A stretch of DNA of 64,000 nt. It comes from Vibrio algarum (GTDB lineage Bacteria; Pseudomonadota; Gammaproteobacteria; Enterobacterales; Vibrionaceae). Location of the stretch: positions 2,604,001 through 2,668,000 of the forward strand of contig NZ_JAQLOI010000001.1 of assembly GCF_028204155.1 (NCBI RefSeq), given 5' to 3'. Below the pieces are notes generated by a model. The model saw only the letters and a program-made list of their open reading frames with translations. It ran no database searches and was not told the origin of the DNA. Positions 17,790 through 25,419 of the stretch are shown here, in pieces; position 1 is the first letter of the stretch; each line of letters starts with the position of its first letter. Position numbers and translations under genes: made by a program.

Positions 17790-17817
17790 AGAATTTTACT
17801 GACTTTATAAAACAGCC

Positions 17818-17837
17818 CGAGCGGCCATAGCCGCTCG
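17818..17837 (-). terminator. Hairpin upstream of ftsK
   Basis: CGAGCGGC (17818-17825) and GCCGCTCG (17830-17837) make a strong 8-bp stem around CATA. It lies between lrp and ftsK. On the minus strand it is followed by a T-poor tract, so it may act as a partial terminator or an ftsK leader hairpin. Confidence 0.5.
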
Positions 17838-17901
17838 AATAATAAGTGATTAGATATCATTAACTCAATTTAATCATATCACCAGTAAAAACCCAATCTA
17901 T

Positions 17902-17943
17902 AGAAAGCCTTAATTTGACACTAATCCAGACTTAAGGCTTTCT
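17902..17943 (-). terminator. Long-stem hairpin after lrp
   Basis: AGAAAGCCTTAA (17902-17913) and TTAAGGCTTTCT (17932-17943) are perfect 12-bp inverted arms with an 18-base loop, starting 10 bases after the lrp stop. The position suits a terminator, but the large loop and lack of a U-run are unusual. Confidence 0.55.
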
Positions 17944-17953
17944 AAAATCACGA

Positions 17954-18448
17954 TTATCGAGTTTGAATTACTAACTGATTTGATTGCTTAACTTCTTCCA
18001 TTACAACGTAAGTACGAGTGTCGTTGACACCTGGTAATCGTAATAGAGTATCCCCGAGCAGTTTACGATATGCACTCATATCGGATACTCGCGTTTTAAG
18101 AAGGTAATCAAAATCACCCGATACAAGATGACATTCTTGGATGTCATCCAGTTTTTGAACGGCGGTATTAAACTGTTCAAATACATCTGGTGCTCCACGA
18201 TTCAATGTAATCTCTACAAACACAAGTAAAGACGCATCCAAATATTGTGGGTTTAATAATGCGGTATAACCGATGATATACCCTTGTCGTTCCAATCGAC
18301 GAACACGCTCCAAGCACGGGGTAGGAGAAAGACCTACTCGCTTAGACAGTTCTACATTTGAAATACGACCATCCTTCTGCAATTCATTTAAGATATTGCG
18401 ATCGATGCGATCTAGTTCCTTGGACGGCTTTTTGTAGTTGTCTGCCAT
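17954..18448 (-). CDS. lrp: Leucine-responsive regulatory protein
   Basis: Lrp is a global regulator of amino acid metabolism and of feast/famine responses. The 164-residue protein has an N-terminal helix-turn-helix (about residues 14-62, NVELSKRVGLSPTPCLERV) and a C-terminal RAM/AsnC ligand-binding domain that forms octamers and binds leucine. Sequence and length match gammaproteobacterial Lrp closely. It is divergent from ald, a typical Lrp-family target, across 156 bases, and ftsK follows downstream as in E. coli. Confidence 0.96.
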   Translation of the reverse strand: MADNYKKPSKELDRIDRNILNELQKDGRISNVELSKRVGLSPTPCLERVRRLERQGYIIGYTALLNPQYLDASLLVFVEITLNRGAPDVFEQFNTAVQKLDDIQECHLVSGDFDYLLKTRVSDMSAYRKLLGDTLLRLPGVNDTRTYVVMEEVKQSNQLVIQTR

Positions 18449-18604
18449 TTTTTATTCCACCTTTTAACTTCCCTGCAAAAAAATATACTACAACTTGGTA
18501 ATATTCAGAATCAAATTTTATATTATACACTTTATACTAGAGGTATATTTTGGACTTTTACTAAAAACCCAGTCATTACAACCACAAATCAAAAAGGAGT
18601 TAGC

Positions 18605-19729
18605 ATGATTATCGGAGTACCTAAGGAAATCAAAAACCACGAGTATCGTGTGGGTATGATCCCAGCAAATGTGAGAGAACTAATTTCACATGGTCACCAA
18701 GTTTACGTTGAGACCAATGCTGGTTCAGGTATCGGCTTTTCAGACGATGATTACATCGCTGTAGGCGCATCCATTCTTCCTACTGCTTCTGACGTATTCG
18801 CTAAAGCAGAAATGATTGTAAAGGTAAAAGAACCTCAATCTGTGGAGCGTGCAATGCTCCGTGAAGGGCAAATATTGTTCACTTATTTACACCTTGCACC
18901 AGATTTTCCACAGACAGAAGAGCTTATCAAGAGCAAAGCCGTCTGTATAGCCTATGAGACTGTAACAGATTATATGGGTCGTCTGCCACTATTAGCACCA
19001 ATGTCTGAAGTTGCAGGACGAATGTCTATTCAAGCTGGAGCACAAACTTTAGAAAAATCTCATGGTGGTCGTGGCCTTTTACTTGGTGGGGTTCCAGGTG
19101 TTGAGCCTGCAAAAGTCGTGATATTAGGTGGCGGAGTAGTTGGTTCGAATGCGGCTAGAATGGCTGTAGGTATGCGTGCAGACGTAACTATTCTAGACAG
19201 AAACATTGATACTTTGCGTCGATTAGATGAAGAGTTCCAAGGACGTGCAAAAGTTGTTTATTCTACAGTTGATGCCTTAGAGAAGCATATTCTAGAAGCT
19301 GACCTTGTCATCGGTGCCGTCCTTATCCCTGGTGCTGCGGCTCCTAAACTCGTCACACAAGAACATATTTCTAAAATGAAACCAGGTGCAGCGGTTGTTG
19401 ACGTAGCAATTGATCAAGGAGGGTGCTTTGAAACCTCTCATGCAACCACTCATGCAGACCCTACTTATATAATCGACGACGTTGTGCACTATTGTGTTGC
19501 TAATATGCCCGGTGCTGTCGCAAGAACGTCTACTTTCGCACTTAACAATGCCACCTTACCCTACATCCTGAAACTAGCAGACAAAGGTTATAGAGAAGCA
19601 CTACTCAGTGATGAAGGATTCTTGGATGGACTTAATGTTATCCATGGTAAAGTGACATGTAAGGAAGTAGCAGAGAGTTTTGACCTAGAATATGTAGATG
19701 CAAAATCTGCAATAGAAATGTTTAATTAG
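18605..19729 (+). CDS. ald: Alanine dehydrogenase
   Basis: Ald reversibly converts L-alanine and NAD+ to pyruvate, ammonia and NADH. The 374-residue protein begins with the family signature MIIGVPKEIKNHEYRVGM, and the Rossmann motif VVILGGGVVGSNAARMA lies near residue 170. The catalytic histidine and aspartate regions (YLHLAPDF, VVDVAIDQGG) are present. An AAGGAG ribosome site precedes the ATG. Divergence from lrp suggests control by Lrp in response to alanine or leucine; this is an inference from position. Confidence 0.96.
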   Translation: MIIGVPKEIKNHEYRVGMIPANVRELISHGHQVYVETNAGSGIGFSDDDYIAVGASILPTASDVFAKAEMIVKVKEPQSVERAMLREGQILFTYLHLAPDFPQTEELIKSKAVCIAYETVTDYMGRLPLLAPMSEVAGRMSIQAGAQTLEKSHGGRGLLLGGVPGVEPAKVVILGGGVVGSNAARMAVGMRADVTILDRNIDTLRRLDEEFQGRAKVVYSTVDALEKHILEADLVIGAVLIPGAAAPKLVTQEHISKMKPGAAVVDVAIDQGGCFETSHATTHADPTYIIDDVVHYCVANMPGAVARTSTFALNNATLPYILKLADKGYREALLSDEGFLDGLNVIHGKVTCKEVAESFDLEYVDAKSAIEMFN

Positions 19730-19754
19730 GCTGAAAACCTCGGTTTATTTCAGC
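19730..19754 (+). terminator. Hairpin after ald
   Basis: GCTGAA-AACC and GGTT-ATTTCAGC form an imperfect stem directly after the ald stop codon. There is no long U-run, so confidence is moderate. Confidence 0.6.
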
Positions 19755-19800
19755 ATCGGCTTTCAATATGACCTATCCTGTTGAAAGTCAGCTGTAACCT

Positions 19801-19870
19801 ACGAAAGTGGGAATCTATTAATTAAGATTCGCACTTTCACGGGAATGGCGCAGCTGGTGGGAATGGCGCG
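19801..19870. repeat. Inverted pair of Vibrio-type palindromic repeats plus a short tandem
   Basis: ACGAAAGTGGGAATCT (19801-19816) is the reverse complement of the repeat that reappears forward as GATTCGCACTTTCACGGGAA (19826-19845). Together they form a large dyad in the ald/methyltransferase gap. GGGAATGGCGC then repeats at 19841 and 19859 with an 18-base period. This resembles a BIME-type repeat cluster. Confidence 0.6.
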
Positions 19871-19968
19871 AGTGACAGAATTAGTAGGCGTTAAGGGACT
19901 CACCACCATTGCACAACAAAGCCAGATTCTAATATTAATTGGAGGTAAACCTAGCCTTCTAGGTACGC

Positions 19969-21170
19969 TTACCGCTTTACAGCGTGGATAATAATATTCC
20001 TTGGTGTTACAGACCTTTCGCAAAACTCAGCGACGCTAACCAGATAGCCTTTCTGTTGTAGATATAATGCTCTGTCATAAACAAGCCACAGTTCTATACC
20101 ACGCCTAAATATCTGTTGAAGTAAACTTAAGCGCTCCATTTGCCAAAATCTCTTTTCTGCTTCTTTTTCCCATTTTTCCCAAAAAAGACCATTCACCTCT
20201 GGTAAGGTAATGCCCTTCGCTTTAGCCGCCCAACAGCAAAAATGCTCAAACCCTTCTGAAAGCATCGATTTTTTAATACTGGGTATAGAAACATACCCTT
20301 CTATACCAAGCACATCCTTTAATATCAGATCCAGACCTAATCGATAACGCATCTCTTGCTCTCTGTGCCTTGAGACTCTTTTTCCCCCGTCACTGTCTCT
20401 TGCAAAGGAATGCGTAATTCTGCTTTACTCAAATTAAGTGTAGATAGCAACCCTTGCTCTGAAAGTGGCTGATATCTCTCATTTTCAATCAGGTGATAAC
20501 AGCAAGGAGAAACAGAAATAGCTTGGCTACCTACATCACTAGCGTGTTGAATCAATCTAACGTGAAGATCACCGCATGCATGCAATGCAACAACATGTTG
20601 TTTTGACGTCACAACATTTTTAGCGCTTTCTGATAAAGCATCCCCTTGAATAAATGTCATGGGAAGTGATTTGTTCAATGCTTCTTTTTGCCCTATATCA
20701 CAAAGCGATTTTTGCCACTCAAAACTTACCACCGGGTGAAGAGAGTTTGATGCTAATATGCGCCCCAGGTATCCTTTACCTGAGCACCACTCTAACCACT
20801 GCGTGCCTTGATGATGCGCTAACGCAAAGCTTCCCATAGAGACGATCTGTTTTAGTTTTCGGCCAGGGATCCCAGAGTCGAGCCCTCTTTCCAACGAAAC
20901 CAAATCTTGATTAATCGTCGGTAGTGAAACAAGCCTTTGCAACTCTTCTGCTTGAGTGAATAGTGGTGCAATATCATTTAGTAATTCTGAAAATGAAGAT
21001 TTATATCGCTGAATTCGCTCAGGAGATAATTCCATAAGCCATTGGCATAATTCAGGGTAGTCGTTAAACCATGGTAGTTTAGGTTGTAGGCTTTGATGAA
21101 ATGGTTCAAATCGCCAAAGAGATTCATTTTGTTGAAGTGTCTTCTCTAGCTGGTTAAATATAGCCTGCAT
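19969..21170 (-). pseudogene. SAM-dependent methyltransferase (GSTCD-like), frameshifted
   Basis: Two frames make up one protein of about 400 residues. The upstream part (start ATG 21170 with AGGGGGA ribosome site) holds WLEWCSGKGYLGRIL, a SAM-binding motif, then VVALHACGDLHVRLI and SPCCYHLI, as in methyltransferases with a GSTCD-like domain. It runs into a stop at 20337. The continuation (RYRLGLDLILKDVL and onward) is one frame behind. The shift falls at a G5A5 run (20379-20388 in plus coordinates), where one base is missing. Slippage, sequencing error or programmed frameshifting are all possible. Substrate unknown. Confidence 0.8.
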
Positions 21171-21226
21171 GATTCCCCCTATCGCTGCAAAACGAATTGT
21201 AGGGTGAATCATGCAAAAAGAAATGC

Positions 21227-22201
21227 TTAACGCATTGGCAGATCGATATCCCTAAACATCTCTTCAATTTCTACGTTATTTCTTAAGGAAATGGCTTGCT
21301 CTACAACTGGCCGTGTTAGATGAGGGGCAAAACGCTCCATAAAATCAAACATATAGGCTCGTAAAAAAGTTCCACGCCTAAAACCTATACTCGTCGTACT
21401 AGAACCAAATATATGACTAGCATCTATGACAACTAAATCGGTATCCTGAACTTGATCGATAGCCATACTTGCAATAACACCAACACCAATACCCATTCGA
21501 ACATAGGTTTTTATGACGTCGGCATCTGTAGCTGTAAAGACAATTTTTGGTGTTAAACCTGCTGTATCAAAGGCGGTATCCAGTTCTGATCGGCCTGTAA
21601 AGCCAAACACATAGGTAACCAAAGAATAGGCTGCGAGGTCTTCAATCGACACCGATGTTTTTTGTGCTAAAGGATGGTCTCTTGTCACTACAATAGAACG
21701 ATTCCAATGATAACAAGGCAGCATGATTGCATCTTGATATAGATGTAACGCCTCGGTAGCAATAGCAAAATTCGCCGTTCCTTTCGCAACCGCTTCTGAC
21801 ATCTGAGAAGGAGTTCCTTGATGCATATGCAAGGAGACTTTAGGGTACCGGGCGGTAAAACCCTTGATAACGTCAGGTAAAGCATAACGGGCTTGTGTAT
21901 GAGTCGTTGAGATATTTAACGTCCCCATTTCTGGGTTAGTATGTTCACCTGCGACCGATTTGATGCCTTCGACACGTGAGAGAATTTCCCGAGAAATTCT
22001 TACAATATCTAGACCTGCCGTTGTTACCTGAGTTAAGTGCTTGCCACTACGCTCAAATATTTGAATACCTAACTCGTCTTCCAATAAGCGTACTTGTTTG
22101 CTGATACCTGGTTGAGAAGTATAGAGACTCTCAGCTGTAGCGGATACATTCAGATTATGATTCACTACTTCAACGATATACCTCAGCTGTTGTAACTTCA
22201 T
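21227..22201 (-). CDS. cysB: LysR-family regulator CysB
   Basis: CysB activates sulfate uptake, sulfate reduction and cysteine synthesis genes, with N-acetylserine as inducer. The 324-residue protein has an N-terminal winged helix-turn-helix (about residues 1-60, NLNVSATAESLYTSQPGIS) and an effector domain. MKLQQLRYIVEVVNHNLNV is the canonical CysB start. Length is exactly that of the enterobacterial protein. It is transcribed alone. The SulP remnant at 1.8-2.1 kb may once have been a related anion transporter, but no link is shown. Confidence 0.95.
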   Translation of the reverse strand: MKLQQLRYIVEVVNHNLNVSATAESLYTSQPGISKQVRLLEDELGIQIFERSGKHLTQVTTAGLDIVRISREILSRVEGIKSVAGEHTNPEMGTLNISTTHTQARYALPDVIKGFTARYPKVSLHMHQGTPSQMSEAVAKGTANFAIATEALHLYQDAIMLPCYHWNRSIVVTRDHPLAQKTSVSIEDLAAYSLVTYVFGFTGRSELDTAFDTAGLTPKIVFTATDADVIKTYVRMGIGVGVIASMAIDQVQDTDLVVIDASHIFGSSTTSIGFRRGTFLRAYMFDFMERFAPHLTRPVVEQAISLRNNVEIEEMFRDIDLPMR

Positions 22202-22507
22202 TTTGCTACCTGTATTCCTTTACCATCTAACGTTATAATCAAAGGTTATAAATAATAGTTATAACGTTTAATCATAAAAATTGATAGCGAAAAAGCATAC
22301 CAAGAAGCAGAATCTTTCGTAGGATTAAAAGCTTATTGGTTCTTTTTTGTAATCGAACACACACTTTTAGTCGACAGTTGCCGATTTTCATTACGAATAA
22401 GTAAGATAGCGTTAATAATTATGGAATCCGTCAATACGGCTATAGCCGCCCTGTAGAATAGTGTATGCTATCTGCAGCTTATTTCTCCATCGAATAGATA
22501 TAACTTT
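22202..22507. other. Divergent promoter region between cysB and a coiled-coil protein gene
   Basis: These 306 AT-rich bases hold the promoters of both divergent genes. GGTTATAAATAATAGTTATA near 22244 contains overlapping ATAACG/TTATAA half-repeats that could be an autoregulatory CysB site. No ORF or stable hairpin was seen. Confidence 0.35.
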
Positions 22508-23269
22508 ATGAATATTGGTTTAATTGTTGTTCTTGTTGCAATATTACTGGTTCTGGTGATCGGTTATAACGTTATGTTGCAATATAATGCAAAAATCGAA
22601 TCCTCCAGAAGGGTCGAATCGGCGCGCTATCTCGCCATTATAGATGCCACCGAAGATCTTATTGGTAATGCTCATCATTTACCCTACAGTCAGGATTTAC
22701 TCATCTGTTTAAATAGCCGTATTTTAGATGCGTTAGAAAGCATGTTTATGCTTGACCAAAAAAACAAGCAACTTGCTCAGCGTATTGAAAACATGAAAAA
22801 TCAGATTCAAACCCTGCGAGATAATTACGCTGGTGGAGAAAGTACGACATTCAAGGTTCCTACAAGTGATAAACAAGCAATCATAATGTTGAAACTTGTT
22901 AAGCGTCTGAAAGATACTATCCGTAGTGAACATAATAAGGGCCGTTTCAATACCCAAAGCTACGTTGCTGAAAATGCTCGATTGGAAACCATTCAAATCC
23001 GCATAAATATTGAAAATGTCGTCAAACGAGCCAACGAAGCGATTGTCCGTGGGCAATTAGGCACAGCGCGTCAACTGCTAAAAAAAGCAATCGATGTGTT
23101 AATGTCTAAAAATGACGCATACTCCAATCAAGCCCGTGAAAAATTACAAGGCATGTTAGATAAGTTAGATAAAAATAAGAAAGACACAAACGCAAATAAT
23201 CTCGCGCAGGAAGAAAAAGAACGCGATAATGATATGGAAGCGTTATTTGGTGAGAAGAAAAAGTGGTAA
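22508..23269 (+). CDS. Membrane-anchored coiled-coil protein, unknown function
   Basis: This 253-residue protein has one N-terminal membrane segment (about residues 3-23, IGLIVVLVAILLVLVIGY) and then a long helical, charged region with likely coiled coils (about 75-115 and 140-230). The C-terminus is rich in lysine, asparagine and glutamate (KKDTNANNLAQEEKERD). There is no catalytic motif. It resembles vibrio hypothetical proteins sometimes labelled DNA repair ATPase, a label the sequence does not support. A terminator follows, so it is separate from miaE. Confidence 0.8.
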   Translation: MNIGLIVVLVAILLVLVIGYNVMLQYNAKIESSRRVESARYLAIIDATEDLIGNAHHLPYSQDLLICLNSRILDALESMFMLDQKNKQLAQRIENMKNQIQTLRDNYAGGESTTFKVPTSDKQAIIMLKLVKRLKDTIRSEHNKGRFNTQSYVAENARLETIQIRINIENVVKRANEAIVRGQLGTARQLLKKAIDVLMSKNDAYSNQAREKLQGMLDKLDKNKKDTNANNLAQEEKERDNDMEALFGEKKKW

Positions 23270-23294
23270 TAATGTCACTTTAGACTCTGTTTAT

Positions 23295-23318
23295 AAGGTC
23301 GCATTCGCGGCCTTTTTT
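23295..23318 (+). terminator. Terminator after the coiled-coil protein gene
   Basis: AAGGTCGC and GCGGCCTT form an 8-bp stem around ATTC, followed by TTTTT. It lies 25 bases after the stop codon and just before miaE. Confidence 0.85.
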
Positions 23319-23339
23319 ATACAAAATATATGGCAAGAC

Positions 23340-24122
23340 ATGAATAGTAACACGACAATACAGCGACTACTTGACCCTATTCATCTGTTTTTGCAGTGCG
23401 GAACACCACAAGAATGGATCGATGCTGCCAGAAAGCCTGAGAACCTTAAAACTATCTTACTTGATCACTTACTATGTGAGCTAAAAGCGGGACAGTCGGC
23501 TATGTTTTTAATAAGGAAGTATGCCGTAGATAATCAGAGCGCGTCTGTTTTACTGGAATGGTTTAAACCTTATGAAGATTTTGCCTATCGCAAGGTGGGT
23601 AATTCAACCACACTAAAAGGTCAAAGTAATATCACTAAGGCTATTATGGCCAAATCAGACTCTCCCTATAGCCAAGACCTCATCGATAAGATGGTTTTGT
23701 TGATCAAAGAAGAATTACATCATTTTTATCAAGTATTAGAAATCATGGAAAAAAGGGGCATCAAATATGAGACGATTGGCGCTAGCCGATATGCTAAAGG
23801 CTTATTATCTGCAGTAAGAACATACGAACCTTATGCTCTTGTCGACAAACTGATTATAGGCGCTTATATCGAAGCACGTTCTTGCGAACGATTTGCTAAA
23901 CTAGCACCTCATCTTGATAAAGACTTAGAGCAATTTTATGTCTCCTTGTTACGTTCTGAAGCACGCCATTACCAAGATTACCTTACTTTAGCTGAGCAAA
24001 TCGCAGAGGAAGATATTTCCGAACGAGTGAAAGCGTTAGGGGTTATCGAAGCGAACCTTATCTCTTCACCTGACAAGGACTTTAAGTTCCATAGTGGAAA
24101 GCCTGTGAGTCTTGAGTCTTGA
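23340..24122 (+). CDS. miaE: tRNA 2-methylthio-N6-isopentenyladenosine-37 hydroxylase
   Basis: MiaE is a diiron enzyme that hydroxylates the ms2i6A37 base next to the anticodon of tRNAs reading UNN codons. Iron-ligand motifs are visible as EELHHFYQ (about residues 123-130), EARSCERFA and SEARHYQDYL. The ATG at 23340 (MNSNTTIQRLLDP) is the probable start; an upstream in-frame extension runs through the preceding terminator and is unlikely. The protein has 260 residues. Its last four codons and TGA stop lie inside the GAGTCTT satellite, so the C-terminal end (VSLES) is repeat-derived and probably not native. Confidence 0.93.
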   Translation: MNSNTTIQRLLDPIHLFLQCGTPQEWIDAARKPENLKTILLDHLLCELKAGQSAMFLIRKYAVDNQSASVLLEWFKPYEDFAYRKVGNSTTLKGQSNITKAIMAKSDSPYSQDLIDKMVLLIKEELHHFYQVLEIMEKRGIKYETIGASRYAKGLLSAVRTYEPYALVDKLIIGAYIEARSCERFAKLAPHLDKDLEQFYVSLLRSEARHYQDYLTLAEQIAEEDISERVKALGVIEANLISSPDKDFKFHSGKPVSLES

Positions 24123-24397
24123 GTCTTGAGTCTTGAGTCTTGAGTCTTGAGTCTTGAGTCTTGAGTCTTGAGTCTTGAGTCTTGAGTCTTGAGTCTTGAG
24201 TCTTGAGTCTTGAGTCTTGAGTCTTGAGTCTTGAGTCTTGAGTCTTGAGTCTTGAGTCTTGAGTCTTGAGTCTTGAGTCTTGAGTCTTGAGTCTTGAGTC
24301 TTGAGTCTTGAGTCTTGAGTCTTGAGTCTTGAGTCTTGAGTCTTGAGTCTTGAGTCTTGAGTCTTGAGTCTTGAGTCTTGAGTCTTGAGTCTTGAGT
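24107..24397. repeat. Heptanucleotide satellite, 41 perfect GAGTCTT copies plus GAGT
   Basis: GAGTCTT repeats without interruption 41 times (24107-24393), followed by a partial GAGT. The array covers the miaE stop codon and lies between miaE and pyrF. On the plus strand every frame meets TGA within 21 bases. On the minus strand the unit has no stop in any frame, giving a 113-codon TTG-started frame (24082-24423) that encodes repeated KTQDSRL; it lacks a ribosome site and is probably not a gene. Confidence 0.98.
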
Positions 24398-24448
24398 AAA
24401 AAAATAGCTTTTAAAAACACCAATGCAAATGTTTTTTCAAGATTCGAG

Positions 24449-24503
24449 AAGCGAAGCGCTCAAGATTCAATTTCTTTCAAAAAGCGAAGCGCTCAAGATT
24501 CAA
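24449..24503. repeat. Two direct copies of a 22-bp element next to the satellite
   Basis: Positions 24449-24470 and 24482-24503 are identical over 22 bases, 33 bases apart. Each contains AGCGAAGCGCTC followed by AAGATTCAA. The reverse complement of the latter half (TTGAATCTTGAG) differs from the satellite phase TTGAGTCTTGAG by one base, so the satellite probably grew from a related unit. Confidence 0.85.
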
Positions 24504-24518
24504 GAACTTTGATCAATC

Positions 24519-25217
24519 TTAAACAATCAACGTTTTATTTATCTCTGTAAGCATTGCGGCTGGGTCTTTCGCTTGTGTAATAGGTCGACCTATAACTAAA
24601 TAGTCAGAGCCAGCTTTAACCGCCTCTGCTGGCGTCATAATTCGCTTTTGATCTCCAACAGCGCTACCCGCTGGGCGAATACCTGGTGTAACCAACTTAA
24701 ACTCATTGCCTAAAGTAGATTTAAGCATTGAAGATTCTTGTGCCGAACATACAACACCATCTAAACCACTATTTTGAGATAATTGAGCAAGGCGCATTAC
24801 TTGCTGCTGAGGCTCTATATCCAAACCAATACCAACAAGATCAGAACGTTCCATACTCGTTAATACAGTCACCCCTATCAATAAAGGCCTTTCTTTCCCA
24901 TAAGGTTCTAATATCTCACGAGAAGCCGACATCATTTTCTCTCCGCCACTGGCATGCACATTCACCATCCAAACACCCAGTTCTGCGGCAGCTCTTACTG
25001 CTTTTGAACAAGTATTTGGAATATCGTGAAATTTGAGATCAAGAAACACAGAGAAACCACGTTTATGTAATTCTTTTACAAACTGTGGTCCATATAAAGT
25101 AAACATCTCTTTGCCTACTTTAAGACGACAGGAATTGGGATCGATTTTATCGATAAAGGCTAATGCATCAACTTGATTGTCATAATCCAGAGCCACAATA
25201 ACTTTTTGATCCAGCAT
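24519..25217 (-). CDS. pyrF: Orotidine 5'-phosphate decarboxylase
   Basis: PyrF makes UMP from OMP in the last step of pyrimidine synthesis. The 232-residue TIM-barrel protein has the catalytic signature DLKFHDIPNT (about residues 60-69), substrate-binding motifs LDYDNQ and KVGKEMF, and the phosphate loop near PGIRPAGS and LVIGRPIT. Length and start are canonical. It lies downstream of lapB on the same strand, as in E. coli (lapA-lapB-pyrF), but a terminator-like hairpin separates them here. Confidence 0.97.
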   Translation of the reverse strand: MLDQKVIVALDYDNQVDALAFIDKIDPNSCRLKVGKEMFTLYGPQFVKELHKRGFSVFLDLKFHDIPNTCSKAVRAAAELGVWMVNVHASGGEKMMSASREILEPYGKERPLLIGVTVLTSMERSDLVGIGLDIEPQQQVMRLAQLSQNSGLDGVVCSAQESSMLKSTLGNEFKLVTPGIRPAGSAVGDQKRIMTPAEAVKAGSDYLVIGRPITQAKDPAAMLTEINKTLIV

Positions 25218-25236
25218 TTTCTCTCCTACTATTATT

Positions 25237-25260
25237 CAAAAAAACCTCCAAGTTTGGAGG
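25237..25260 (-). terminator. Terminator between lapB and pyrF
   Basis: CCTCCAA and TTGGAGG pair around a two-base loop. On the minus strand the stem is followed by seven Ts, fitting a terminator for lapB transcripts. Confidence 0.75.
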
Positions 25261-25368
25261 TAATACTAATTACATTAATGGTGTGAGCAAAATGAACTCG
25301 ATTCCGTAAACCGCTTAAGGGATCATGCTTCGTCTTCCTCACGAAACTGGGGTTCTAATCTCACACTA

Positions 25369-25392
25369 ATTCCCGTTTTCACAGGAATGATG
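25369..25392 (+). repeat. Vibrio-type palindromic repeat after lapB
   Basis: ATTCCCGTTTTCACAGGAAT followed by GATG matches the common vibrio intergenic palindrome (ATTCCCGCTTTCGCGGGAAT) with a few changes. It lies in the lapB-pyrF gap. Confidence 0.6.
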
Positions 25393-25419
25393 AAAACTGC
25401 ATCAGAATCATCGGTTTCA

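Noticed and set aside
19799..20023. 74-codon minus-strand frame in the ald/methyltransferase gap
   Set aside because: It is built from the palindromic repeat cluster and overlaps the methyltransferase end in another frame.
24082..24423. Minus-strand 113-codon frame of KTQDSRL repeats
   Set aside because: It is open only because the satellite unit has no stop on this strand; TTG start and no ribosome site.
24107..24503. CRISPR array
   Set aside because: The 7-bp unit has no spacers and the 22-bp pair has only two copies; no cas genes are nearby.
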